Positions 46,501-57,600 of a stretch of DNA of 64,000 bases are shown piece by piece. A model generated the notes under the pieces. That model ran no database searches. It had not been told where the DNA came from and saw only the letters and a list, made by a program, of their open reading frames with translations. Origin of the DNA: Acanthornis magna (Eukaryota; Chordata; Aves; Passeriformes; Acanthizidae); contig JAWUZG010000013.1 of assembly GCA_036785705.1 (NCBI GenBank), positions 20,245,001 to 20,309,000 on the forward strand, read 5' to 3'. Made by a program: the position numbers and the translations under genes. Each line of letters starts with the position of its first letter. Positions within the stretch are counted from its first letter, which is position 1.

Positions 46501-49500
46501 CTGTAGGAGATACATGACCTGGCTCTCTATAAAGCTGGCTCTGAGCACACTGAGATTCTGTTCACTGGTGCAGCAGAATTTGCAGTGTGTGTACAGATTT
46601 CCTCAGTTGTTTTCATCTGCTGAGCATCACCTGGAAAGAAAAACATCTTTTGCTACAGAGTGGAAATAGAATGTCAATATAAATTGTTGCTTTTTCTTGC
46701 ATTCAACAGCAAGCAGAAGTCCAGGAAGACAGTAGTGATGATGATGATGAAGATGACGATGAAGTCTTTGGTTTTATAAGCTGCTTGAACCTAACAGAAA
46801 GGAAGGTTGGTATTCCTCATTAACATCTGGTTATAAATATTAGCATCAGTAATAAATGACACTGCATCCTGTGTAACAGGCCTTGACAGCTGGACTAGGA
46901 TTTTGAATTCCTCTGTGGAGGGCTGGGGTTGTAAAAGCTGCATGTGGCTTAGCTTTTTCTTGAGTGTAATAACTTGCTGAAGGTCAAACATAAAGCAAAG
47001 AATGGAATAGAGTGTTGAAACTAGGCCTGATAATTCCAGGGTAACTGAGCTGTCAGTCTCCTGTATTTCTTCTCTTTGACCTTGTACAGTTTGGAGGTTT
47101 GCTGTGGTGCCGCAGCTCCTCATTGCCATCACTTCCCAGCCTTTGTGTGCCCTCAGCTGCAGATCTGGAGAATGATTGCAGAGCAATTGTGCAGTGCTTT
47201 AGAGGCTGCTGAGGGAAATTGCCACCAGGCCTGTAGGAAATTCCTTGAACTTGGCATTCAAGGTTTTCTTGTGTAAATAATCCCTCTGTGAGGTAAAGAG
47301 AATGCACCTTTTGCTTGCAGGGCACCCAGTGTGCTGAACAAATCAAAGAGCTGCTTCTGAGTCGCTGTGAGCAGAGCTGTGAGCAGCGGGTGGTGGAGCA
47401 GCTGAGTAAACTCCTGAACGACAGCACAAAGCCTGTGGGGCTCATCCTGAGTGAAAGGTTCATCAATGTCCCTCCACAGATTGCTCTGCCCATGCACCAG
47501 CAGCTCCAGTAAGTTTGTTTATATATTTTTTTTCCTTGCATGATGTTGAATAGTATTTTTGCTTCATTTTTTTTCAGAAATCTTACGTATGTGGAGCTGT
47601 GTTAAGACAGTTGATGCTATAGATATAAGTAAAACATGAACAGAAAAATAATATTTATCTCATACATGGCCTGTAGTTAATTTTTAAAATATTTTTTGTA
47701 TCTTTAGACTTCTCAAACTTTAAAATAGAGGATGTAATTTGAGAACATGTGCTGTTCTACCATAGAAATAGCTGTGTATGTTGTAGTTTAACTTTGTATT
47801 GCAGATTATTTTCACACTGTTCTAGGAAAATTTAAAAATGAGAACTTTTTTAGCATGCTCATAATGAGCAGCTTGGATGTTCTGCTCATGTGGTAATGTC
47901 TGGCTCTGGAATGGAAGATTTGGATTGAGGAAAAAGCTTAAAAGGTCGATAAGTTCTGGCCCATGAAAACCATCTGCAGTGTTTGGACTGGTTTCAAGTA
48001 ATGAAAAAAGCTGATAAGGTCCTGGTTGATCTCTACCCATTTGTGGATTTATATCAAAAGCTGGGTGGATGTAAGTGAATGAATCCACTGAAACACAGCA
48101 TTGCATTATTTTAGTGCCATGTTGAGAACTGAGAACAAGGAAATTTTGTTGGATAAGGAACTCCAGTAATCAAATACAGATAATTTTTTCCTTCTTTTTT
48201 TTTTTTTTCTTTTTTTCACCTTATATCAGATGAGATTAGAAGTCAGATTAAGGTCACCACAAATACAGCACTTGTCGCAGCTCAAATTCAGATCTCAGCC
48301 TCTTTGCCTTAAAGGTTTTGGAGTGACAACACATTAAACACAAGGGTAGGCAAGAGTATTTTCTGTCTCTTCAGTTGTAACTCAGGGAAGTGAGGGTGTG
48401 ATGTATTTTTAAGGAGAGTTGCACTTAGAATCATTTCACAGACCCTCTACCATGAATAAGATTCTGGGAAAAAAGGGTTCTGTGAGGTGTGGAAAAAATC
48501 CATATTTTTATTGTTTAAAAGTGCAAATAGTATGTTGAAGTACTAGGAATGCATTTGCAAGATTGATTTTCTGAGGCACTCAGAGAAGAATAGGCTGCAG
48601 TAGGAATATCCTTTCTGCATTATAAGGTTTACTTTATATGCTTGTTCAGGATTTAAATGGTGCAAGTGTGTAAACATTTGTTTCTCTTTAGGAAAGAGCT
48701 GACTGAGGCACAGAGAACAAACAAACCTTGTGGAAAGTGCCATTACTACCTCCTTATCAGCAAGACCTTTACAGAAGCCACAAAGAGCAATTCTAAGAGG
48801 AAGGAAGGCAGGAATCAGCCAAAGGAGGAATTAATGTTTGCAAATGCAGAGGAAGAATTCTTTCATGAGGTAACATATGGTTATTTAATGTAAAAGGCTT
48901 CTTTTTCTTTACATATCAGCAAAACAAGATGTTTCACCTCAGATTCTAGGGGAGCTTTTCTCAAGATGATCACAAGTATTTTTAAATTAAATCCGGGGTG
49001 TTTTGGAGTAGTGTTGAGAGAGGAGCAATCAAGCTCTTTTTGTGTATTGATTTGTCTATTTTCTCCTGGGTACCTGTTACTTTCAAAAAAGGCTCAGAAT
49101 AAACTTCTGAAGATCCTAAGTGGCTCTTGATTCCATTTTCTGCCTCTATTCTACTCAGAACAAGTATATTAATAAAAAGTGCTCAAATACTGAGATGAAA
49201 ATACTACTTCCCATTTCCTGAGGCACCCTGTCCACACAACTCTGCTGGTCCCAAGCCAGATCAGGTGAGGGGGAAATGCAGGAAATTAAATCAAAGATGT
49301 GCTTTGAAATGCAAAGAATTTTTCAGGGTTCATTTTTACTTTTTTTTGTGTTCCCAAGCTTTAAAACTACTCTTCTACAATATTATTACTTTGTTGAGAG
49401 ACCATTATTTTTCATTTCTGGCAGTGCCTGCAGGGTAAAGGACTTGCACATGCATGGGGTGGTTAATGGCAAAGGTTCCTGTGTGTAATCATTCTGACAG

Positions 49501-51192
49501 AGGCTGTGATGGGGCTGTAATTTTATTTCTCGGGAAGGAGAGAAATGTAAGTGGGGGAATTCACTGGTAGCTGTAGGGAATGGTTTTGTAGCCTCTGTGC
49601 AGTAGCAAGTTGGGGATTTTGTTTTTGTGTTCCTGCCACAGCAGCTGAAACAGCTGAACCTGAGCTCTGTGTGAGCATTTGATTGAAAAGCTGATGGGGA
49701 GAAGCCTGTGCTGCTCATGTGTCCGTAGGTGTTCTGTTCTAGAAGGCCCATTTTGGATTTATTTATTTCAGCTTAGTTATTTTGTTAAAGGCCAATTGTG
49801 TCTTTCATCTAAATTGCAATAATTCTCAGCTCGAAAGGATAGATTCAAACTGAACATGTTTTTCTTTTTAACAGTCTGCCCAATGTTTTTAAAAAAAATC
49901 ATTTTAAACATTATGTAGGGTATTAAATTAAATGTCTCTCTGTACTTAATAATGTGTGTGTGTTAAATTAGTGCTGGAGTGTCTCTCCTCCCTGATCACA
50001 CATAATGTTAATTAGATTGCCATAAAATAGCATTAAATGTGGTGAGGCAGACACTTGGAGCCATATCAAACTGAGAGAAGCCTTTTTCTGCACTTGGCAC
50101 TTCCCTGTGCTTTATTCTGTTCCTTAAAATTATAACCAGAAAATCTATTATAACCAGACTTGGAATTGATTAAAGGTGCTCAAATGGTTCTTGAGCAAAG
50201 CCACTCAATTAATGTGGTGATTCTTCCAAAATGAGATTTAAAGCCTTGATATATTGTTAGTGGAAAGCAAACATCAAAGGAGAGTGGAGCTTAATTTTTT
50301 CACAAAGGGAAGGAATCAGTTAAGTTTTTCTACTTAATGGTTCAGCTCAAAGTTCTCAGTCTGACTTGTGTGAGGATTAGAAACATTTATTAGGTTGTTT
50401 TTCCTATCCATCAGGAATTTTGTCTAGGAAAGCTGATGAAAAGAGACTGTTCTTTCTGTATGGGGTTTATATCCCTGAAAAATAAAAATACACATTATAG
50501 ACACCTGCCTATTTGGAGAAGCATAAATAAATAGCTCTTCCATTGGCTCCAGCCATCTGGAGCCTTTCCAAGAGCTTTCTGAATTTCTCCTCAGGATTCA
50601 TATTGGTGCCCATCCCCTTAATATTTGGTTCTACTCATATTCTTACGGATTTGTTAATTTTTATGACTGGGCAGTTCTAAGAGTAGGCCCTGAAGGCAGC
50701 AGAGCCTCAGACCTAAAGGGGGCATTGATTTTATTTTTTTCCCCCTCCCTTCTAGTTAATTTTTCTGATCCCAAACTACAATGGTAGCAGTCATTTTAGA
50801 ATTTAGTATGAATGAAAGAAATTCTGTGAAAAGAAAATAGTTTAAAACACTTTAAGTAGTGGATTTTTAGTAGGTCATTTTGGTGGACCCTTCAAGAGGA
50901 AAGAAAACTTCTTCATAAGCACGGGCATAATAGATTCATGATTTTTACTTTGTTTAGATGATTTATTATCCCCATGCTAATTAAACATTTTAATCTGAAC
51001 GCTTTTGTTTCTCTTGTTTAGAAAGCTCTTCTGAAATTCAACTACTCTGTGCAAGAGGAAAGTGACACCTGCCTGGGTGGCAGATGGTCCTTTGATGATG
51101 TCCCAATGAAGCCTTTGAGGACTGTTATGATAGTTCCAGCTGATGGAATTAATGGAATTATGGATAAACTCAAAGATTATCTCTCTCTCTGA
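43249..51192 (+). CDS. BCCIP: BCCIP, BRCA2 and CDKN1A-interacting protein (7 exons)
   Basis: Exons: 43249-43431, 45275-45349, 45899-45979, 46710-46805, 47321-47508, 48692-48869, 51022-51192. They total 972 bases and predict 323 residues; human BCCIP is about 314. All junctions keep phase with GT-AG borders. Exon 2 gives EVNIEFEAHSISDNDYNGI, exon 3 the LKAPVNTAELTD block, exon 4 an acidic run followed by DEVFGFISCLNLTERK, exon 5 GLILSERFINVPPQIALPM and exon 7 SVQEESDTCLGG...SFDDVPM. The end, KDYLSL, is of the beta-isoform type. The protein binds BRCA2 and p21, and acts in homologous recombination, cell-cycle control and 60S ribosome biogenesis (known from mammals and yeast Bcp1). The N terminus differs from human: it has a tandem 7-residue Ser-rich acidic repeat where human has a Glu/Asp run. 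Start context GCCATGG is strong. Confidence 0.96.
43312..43395 (+). repeat. BCCIP: 21-bp coding tandem repeat (7-residue unit) in BCCIP exon 1
   Basis: Four head-to-tail units, each encoding S-D-S-A-S-E-G; the last has Gln instead of Glu. The units are almost identical at DNA level, so synonymous divergence is nil. Each unit contains Ser followed by acidic residues, a casein-kinase-2-like pattern. The repeat keeps the N terminus acidic, as in the human protein, by a different sequence. Confidence 0.95.
43515..43920 (+). repeat. 22-bp minisatellite in BCCIP intron 1
   Basis: About 18 imperfect units built on GGGATCAGGAGCAGTTCGGGAA, with variant units reading GGTTCGGGAGCAGATCGGG or GGAGTTTGGGAGCAGATGGGG. 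Because the period is 22 bp, all three frames are open for long stretches, which creates spurious Gly/Ser/Arg/Gln open frames on both strands. It starts about 85 bases after the exon 1 donor. Confidence 0.95.
44252..44433 (-). mobile_element. CR1 3' fragment in BCCIP intron 1
   Basis: GAATCCCAGAATGGTTTGGG, TTGGAAGGGACCGTAAAGC, CACCCCTGCCATGGCAGGG, CAGGCTGCTCCAAGCCC and CTCTGGGCACCTATGCCAGG in complement order. Well preserved, minus orientation. Confidence 0.95.
45481..45640 (-). mobile_element. CR1 3' fragment in BCCIP intron 2
   Basis: Same order as the neighbouring copy: GAATCCCATAATGGTCTGGG, TTGGAAGGGACCTTAAAGCC, CATGGGCAGGGACACCTGCC, AGGCTGCTCCAAGCCCTGTC. It is truncated after the GCAGCCACAGCTTT block. 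Minus orientation. Confidence 0.94.
47509..51021 (+). other. BCCIP: BCCIP introns 5 and 6
   Basis: Intronic sequence at 47509-48691 and 48870-51021. It is AT-rich with poly-T runs. No exon, ncRNA or clear transposon was recognised. Confidence 0.65.
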
Positions 51193-51362
51193 ACTCCTCT
51201 ACAAACACCAGGTTTTTATAGAACAGCCATGCAGAACTGTGACTTCACAATATTTTCAGAATGGCTCTTGAATCAACGGTTTTGTGCAACCAGAAATATC
51301 CACCAAAGGAATATTTTTAAATATTTCATCTTATTTTACTTTGGTATCATCATGAAGCAGTC

Positions 51363-51368
51363 AATAAA
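51363..51368 (+). terminator. BCCIP: BCCIP polyadenylation signal
   Basis: AATAAA lies 171 bases after the stop codon. Cleavage would be near 51.385 kb, about 170 bases from the opposing DHX32 3' end. Confidence 0.7.
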
Positions 51369-51571
51369 AACCCAGTGTCAAAAGAAAACCTGAATATCTG
51401 CCCAATGTATTTTTAACCAAAGCTAAATCTTGTGGTTTTGTTCCAAAATAATGCATGCAACTCCTTTTGTTGAGAAAAGTGCTTTTTCTTTATCTTCCTT
51501 CTGTTAAATACATTTATGTCAAAAATTTGAAATAATTGATTAAGGTGGGGATGTACTTTGGATATATTGCT

Positions 51572-51581
51572 TTTATTTATT
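51572..51581 (-). terminator. DHX32: DHX32 polyadenylation signals (overlapping pair)
   Basis: TTTATTTATT on the plus strand reads as two overlapping AATAAA hexamers on the minus strand, about 32-36 bases past the DHX32 stop codon. The predicted 3' UTR is therefore very short if these are used. Confidence 0.55.
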
Positions 51582-51612
51582 GTTGTCCAGTATGTGATAG
51601 CTCAGTCTAAAA

Positions 51613-54600
51613 TCACTGAATAACACATCCCTGCTCAGTGGGAGTTTGGGGAAATTCCTCATTTTCTTTGCTGTCATTGGTAGTTTTCTGTTCCTCCTTT
51701 GTGGCTGAAACAGGTGCCAAGTGATTGATCACTTCCTGCAGAATATCCTTGCTTTCACTTGGAGGGAGATTGCTGAAATAATACTGAGGAACCAGCTCTG
51801 CAAATCTGGGGAGGAAATGACACAAAACATAATTCCTTTTTAATTGAATTTTGAAATATTTGAATCATTATTTCCAGGCATGTATAAAAGAAGCTCCATC
51901 TTGACATTTCAACCCAAAACTCTGCAAGAAACCAAGATTCTCTGCAAGATGTAATAGGAATTTGTGCTTTCAGTAGCCTTGCCCTGAGTATCCTCAGCCT
52001 CCACTTGAGGTGCAGTGCAGTTCCCAGTGCTGCAGGTTGCATTAAATAGCAATTTTGCTGCTTTGGAACAGAGTGGTTCAATAACATGATGAACAAAGCT
52101 CTTCTATAAACATGGGAAATAGAAAAGATGGCACAGTGAAATGTATATTCTTCGTGTAAAGAGATTTTTGCAGAAGGAAGACTCTGGTCTCTCTCTGAAT
52201 CCATAAACAGTTGATGATTCAGCTGGCTAGGGACAGAAAATGTGTTAAGAAAAAGATTTGCTGGAAAATAGGTTTTCAGGGAACAAAGACATTTCCAGCT
52301 GGATCAATGTAAGAGTACACTGCTCTGTTAACTCTGATTTTTTTTTTTCTGTATATTTTACTTTGTAAGAAACCTTTGCAGCTAATAGGTGGGGTTTTTT
52401 TCAACTGATTACAGTTGGAGTGGTAAATATTGAGAATAGGAAGGGCCTGAGATCACAGATCTTCCCTTTTCATTTTTTTTATCCCCCCGAAGTGATGATT
52501 TTGTGGTGGGTTTAGGAGTGAAGGTGCGATTTCCTCACAGTTCACTTACAGATGGGGAGAGATCTCGGAGACGACTCTGATGGAGTTGTCCTCTGAGATG
52601 CTGAACTCGTGGAATAAAACCCACTCAGGAATCCTCCTGGTGTTGTAATAGGATGAGAAGGGATGGAGCTGGGCCACTTGTTTGTGTGTTAGCATTAAGT
52701 AGTTCCCTGAGCCATCCACATCACGAGCAATCTAGAAAAAAATTGAGAGAGTTGCCCATTATTTAATTGATCAGTGCCTATTAGATGTAAACCAGAAATT
52801 CAACTTGCCTTCAGATATTTACAGTGGGAGAGGCTAAACCTCTCTCTGAATTTGTGTGGGAGAACTTGGGCCTGGATACCATGAAATGAGACTTAAAGAA
52901 AATTTTGATCTGTGTATTTAAAAGGAAACTGCAACAAATGAGGGCAGTACATCAGTGTCTGAACATGGCTTTGAAGAGTCTGTGTGAAAAGATCTATTTT
53001 TAAGAATACATTCTTTAGCATATATATACTCTTCATAGACTTTAAAAGACAGTGTGTGTCAGGATGTGAAATGTGCAGCTGGGAGAGGTCATTTTTGTGT
53101 TGAGATGGAGCACAGGGATGTGAAGGAAAGCCTGGGGACTCAAGTGGGAATAAATCAATCTTGTTTACATTTTCAATTTCAGTTAGAGTGCCTTCCTGAG
53201 ATGAAGCAAGCTGTGTGTTATGAACACCTAAATATATCCACGTCATTTCTCTATTTCCAGGCATTTTTCACAAAAACACCTTTGAAAAGGAAATAATGTC
53301 TGAGAGAATATTACAAGTTCAAGAGTTTTTTGAGGTAAAAGAGTTCTCTGAGTGAAAGGCATATTGACAGTTTTCTGATTGCTGTCGACTGTGTGAATTC
53401 CATGCAGTGAGAGAAAAGGCTGGAGTGGGCAGAAATGTTGGATACACTGGGGAAAAAAATTACTTTTATCCTTTCTGATCAAGAGATTTCACTAATGAAC
53501 TTAAGTTTTCTAAAAGCATTCTGTATAATTTAACAGTGCAGGAAGATGAAACCACAGTGTTTTTCCTTACATGCATGAAGTAACCAGATAAAAGAGCTTT
53601 CTTAATGCTCAGTAGATTTTCTTCTGATCCGAAGTCTGGCTCTGAAATGGGAAGTTCAATGCGCTTCATGATCTCCACCAGCTCGGCTCTGATCATCTCT
53701 GCCATGCTCAGAGCAGAGCAGCTCAGGAAATAATCACGGCACCATTTCTCACTGCTGAAGTCTGTGGAGGACAAAACAGTGTTTTGGCTTAAAGCAGAAT
53801 CTCACTGATGGGTGCAGTGCACAGAGATGCTGCTCTGTGAAATGCCCTTGGGCTGCTGCAGTAAATGATGTCCGAAATTCTGGTAATGAGCCACACAGGC
53901 AGTTTAGGTTTAGCTTGGGAAGTGAGTGGGCAATACTTGATATCCTCACTTAGTTTCATAGAAATGCAGCTATTTCTTTCAGAATCAAATCCTTTCTTTG
54001 CTCTAAGTAATAGCTTCCAAGAGAATGAGTAGCAATTCTGTTTTTCAGGCCATGTGGATATGGAGCTGCAATCACATCTGTAGTGCTGGTGCTGCTCCTG
54101 ATTCTGCTGCAGGACTGGCTCTCCTGGAGCTCCCCTCAGCATTGCACATCACTGAGCAGGACACAGTCCTGCTTCCCTGGCTCAGGTTTTTGTTCACTGT
54201 GTGCCAATTTATCCCTCTGCTGTCTGAGCCCTGAGCTGGGCTAAATGAACCACAGCAGGATGTTTGAGCACAGGGAAATGCACTGAGGGCTTCTGCTGCC
54301 CTGCACTCTCCTGCCTTTTATTTGGCCTCCTGTAAGTGTGGACTTGACCACTTTCTGGTTTTCCCTTCAATTTTCCTTTCAGTTCACAGCTATCAAAACC
54401 CCAGCAGAATTGTTGGGCTGTTGGGGGAATTGAGGCCTTTCTCAATTTTCCCTTAAATTTTCTTTTCAGTTCACAGCTATCAAAACCCCAGCAGAATTGT
54501 TGGGCTGTTGAGGGAATCAAGGCCCTCCTCAACAGCATTAATTCATCCTAAACTTGGGTTTTGTGCTTCTGCAGGAGGAACTATCATTCTGGTTTTGCAC

Positions 54601-57600
54601 AGTGTCCCTTCAAAGGACAATTGCAATAGTGGTTATGTATCCCTGTTGGGTAAGAGATGCTCTATTGGGTAATTTTTAATTAATAAACTAATATTCATCA
54701 GCAATAGCTACTCCCCTAGGTTTCTCCCAGCAAAGCAGCAGTTCTAGAAGGAATCACTGCATTTTTGGGTTTCTTTTTTCCAGATGGGTCCCAGTGTGCT
54801 TCATTTCAGCTGGGGCACACTTGCCTGGGTGTGTGGGGGTGGCAGTGGCTGCCTTGAAGGCGTTGAAGACGTTGATGAGGGTGCAGTGATCTCCTGCAGG
54901 GTGGCAGAAGCGGCGCCAGCAGGTCAGAGCGATCTCCTCCGTGCCTGGAGGGGCGTGCAGGAAGCAGCTGGGAGCTGAGGAGAAAACCAAGTGCTTAGCA
55001 AGACTCAGAGGTGCATGCACAAGGAGTAACCCCGATGGGATTTTTGGGTTTTTCCTTCCTCAGTTGCCTTTGATCCCATGTTGGATTGGTGCTGAAGAGC
55101 TGAAGCTGCTGCCTTCACTAAGGGTTTATTTATTTTCCGTGTCTTGTTAATGTGTGCTGCAAACACAGAAGGGAACTTTCTCCCAGGCTGATGCCAAAAA
55201 TGCTGCATAATGGCACAACCCAATTTAGTCAGAGTCCAAATAAATGGTTTCTTTTATAGAAAAACACTAAATCTATTGATTTAACACTTTAATTTACCCC
55301 TCTATGTTGAAATTTGTGCTTTCCAGTGCATTTTACTTTTGTGTATTTTGGAATGGTTGAGTTTTTTTAAAATGCAATTGTGCCTATGCTCAATCATTCA
55401 CATTTGTTACCTATACTTAAAAAAAATCACAAGTTAAAAATCAACCCAGTCTGGGCATAAAAAGTTGTCCTACAAGGAGAACAACTAATGCAGCATGATA
55501 TCCTGTGGTTCATGTGTTTGCTGCCTGAGATCCCGGGGTCATGTTGGATTTATAAAATGTTTGAAGTAGAGACAAGATCACAAAGTAATTCTTTGCAGGT
55601 CAACAGTTCAATATTGTTTTTTAGAATTTGCCCTAATTTGCTGTGGCAATCTGTAACAAATGCAGATTAATATGAGATAAGGAAGTTTCATTTTGAAGGG
55701 ATGTTTCTGACAGAAAGGAGGAAGCCAATGGGCAGCTGAAGCCTGGAAATGGAATCTCTGTGGGAATTGTTTACTTAGGTTTCATTGTATCCTTACAGTT
55801 ATGACTTGAACAGCCAAATTCATTAATTTACTTGAAATAAGCAGGATGAGAACAACAAAAATTTGCTTTTTTGGCTAGATTAGGAAAGAGCCTGGGCTGG
55901 GCAGGTGGCACAAGGCCTGCAGTGAGAGGGTCCAGGGGTACCTGTTACCATGGCTGCAATGGTGAGCATCTCATCCACACACTCAAATTCACACGAAGCC
56001 AGCAGTGACTTGGACAGCTGTGGATCCAGGGGGAATTCTGACATAATAATTCCAAATTCGGAGAGGTTTCCATCGTTATCCAGCGCTGCCAGATAATCCA
56101 GATCTTCCAAAGCCTGCATCAGGCTTTCAGGAGCTGAGGAAAAGGGAAGAGAATTCCAGTTCTTGGGAATGGCTACACAGAAATGAATGTCTGAATTCTC
56201 ATTATCATGTTTCAGTATTTCCTGTGGGAAAACGATAGGAGTCAGCTTCTTTTATTTGACAGCGAGTAAGAACAAAAAGGAATGAATGAATGGAAGGCTG
56301 AGAACATTCCAGAGGAAGAAAATAAGAGGTAACAATCATAGAGCTGCAAATCACTTTGTTGATACTTTTTATGTCAGAACAATTTTTGTCAAAAGCCCAG
56401 ACACAATCCTGAATAGTGTATTTTCCCCGGAAATCCTGAGTAGTTTATTTGCCCTTTGACTGTGTGAAAACAGATTCCATTATTGGAAGTTTTCAGGCTT
56501 TTTTTGGTGTTCATTCCTTTTAAAGAAGGGTGGTCACATTTGAGGGGTGCTGAGATACAGAGCAGCTCTAGGAAGGACCTTTTTAACCAGAGGGCAAACA
56601 TTTAGAGAAGTTGTAACTGTTATTCTTGCAGGTATTTGGAGTTCTCTTGGTTGCCTTTTTAATTATTATCCTTTTTTTTACATAGGTTCTCATGATATCA
56701 GAAGAAAAATGGGAATGTAGTAAAAGAAAATGTCTCCCTAGCAATTGGCTGTACTTTTTCACTCCACAAAATTAAATGTTCAATTTTCTCTTAGTGTGGG
56801 TTATAACTTCCTTACAACCTCCTTAGGTAGAAGAGAGAATAGTGAGGCAGCAAAAATAATGAGTGAATATAGGAAAATGTCCTAAGGGGACAGGATTAAG
56901 CAAATGAATAGTTAAAATTAGAACTGGAGCAGGTCTGTAGGAAATCTGGTGGTGATAAAAGTAGGTCCCTTTGGCCACACAAGCGTGGAGGAGCTTTATG
57001 TGGCTCCAGTTCCGGGGGTGGGCAGAGGGAACCTGAAGGCTGAGTAGAAATTGTCAGGCCTACACTGCAAAAAACAGTTGCTAGAGCATGAAAGACATGG
57101 GTGGAAATTTGGGAACTCCTGAAGTGTGAAGGTTCTGTGAAGTTCTTTCCTCCCGGCTCTTTTTAAAAGCAGATTTCTATTCCAGGCCTCATTGAATGGT
57201 CAATATTTTTTACGGGTGCGAGTTCATTTAGATTCACAACTGCTCTCCAACCACTGCAGCAACTTTCTCCTTACCCCAGTCTAAGGAACTGGGTGATATT
57301 TTCTCAGTTTCATGGATAACAAGTTAAATTCCAGTCCCCTTGAAGCTGGTGGCAAAAATTCCTCTTGGAGGCAGCAGGACTTGGCCTCATCCCCAGCCCT
57401 GGGAAGCTGGTGGCTGCACTGGCCATTTGTCAGCTTCTGTGGGCTGTGAATTAATGTGAAAAAATCCCTAAATAAAATAACCAGACCACAGCCACAGCTG
57501 CCCACACAGGCAGGGGGTGTATTTGCACTCGTGTCTTCATTAGTAGATGAGTGGAAATAATTTCTTGAGTTCATTAAGAGTGGGAATGTCTCTGGCATCG

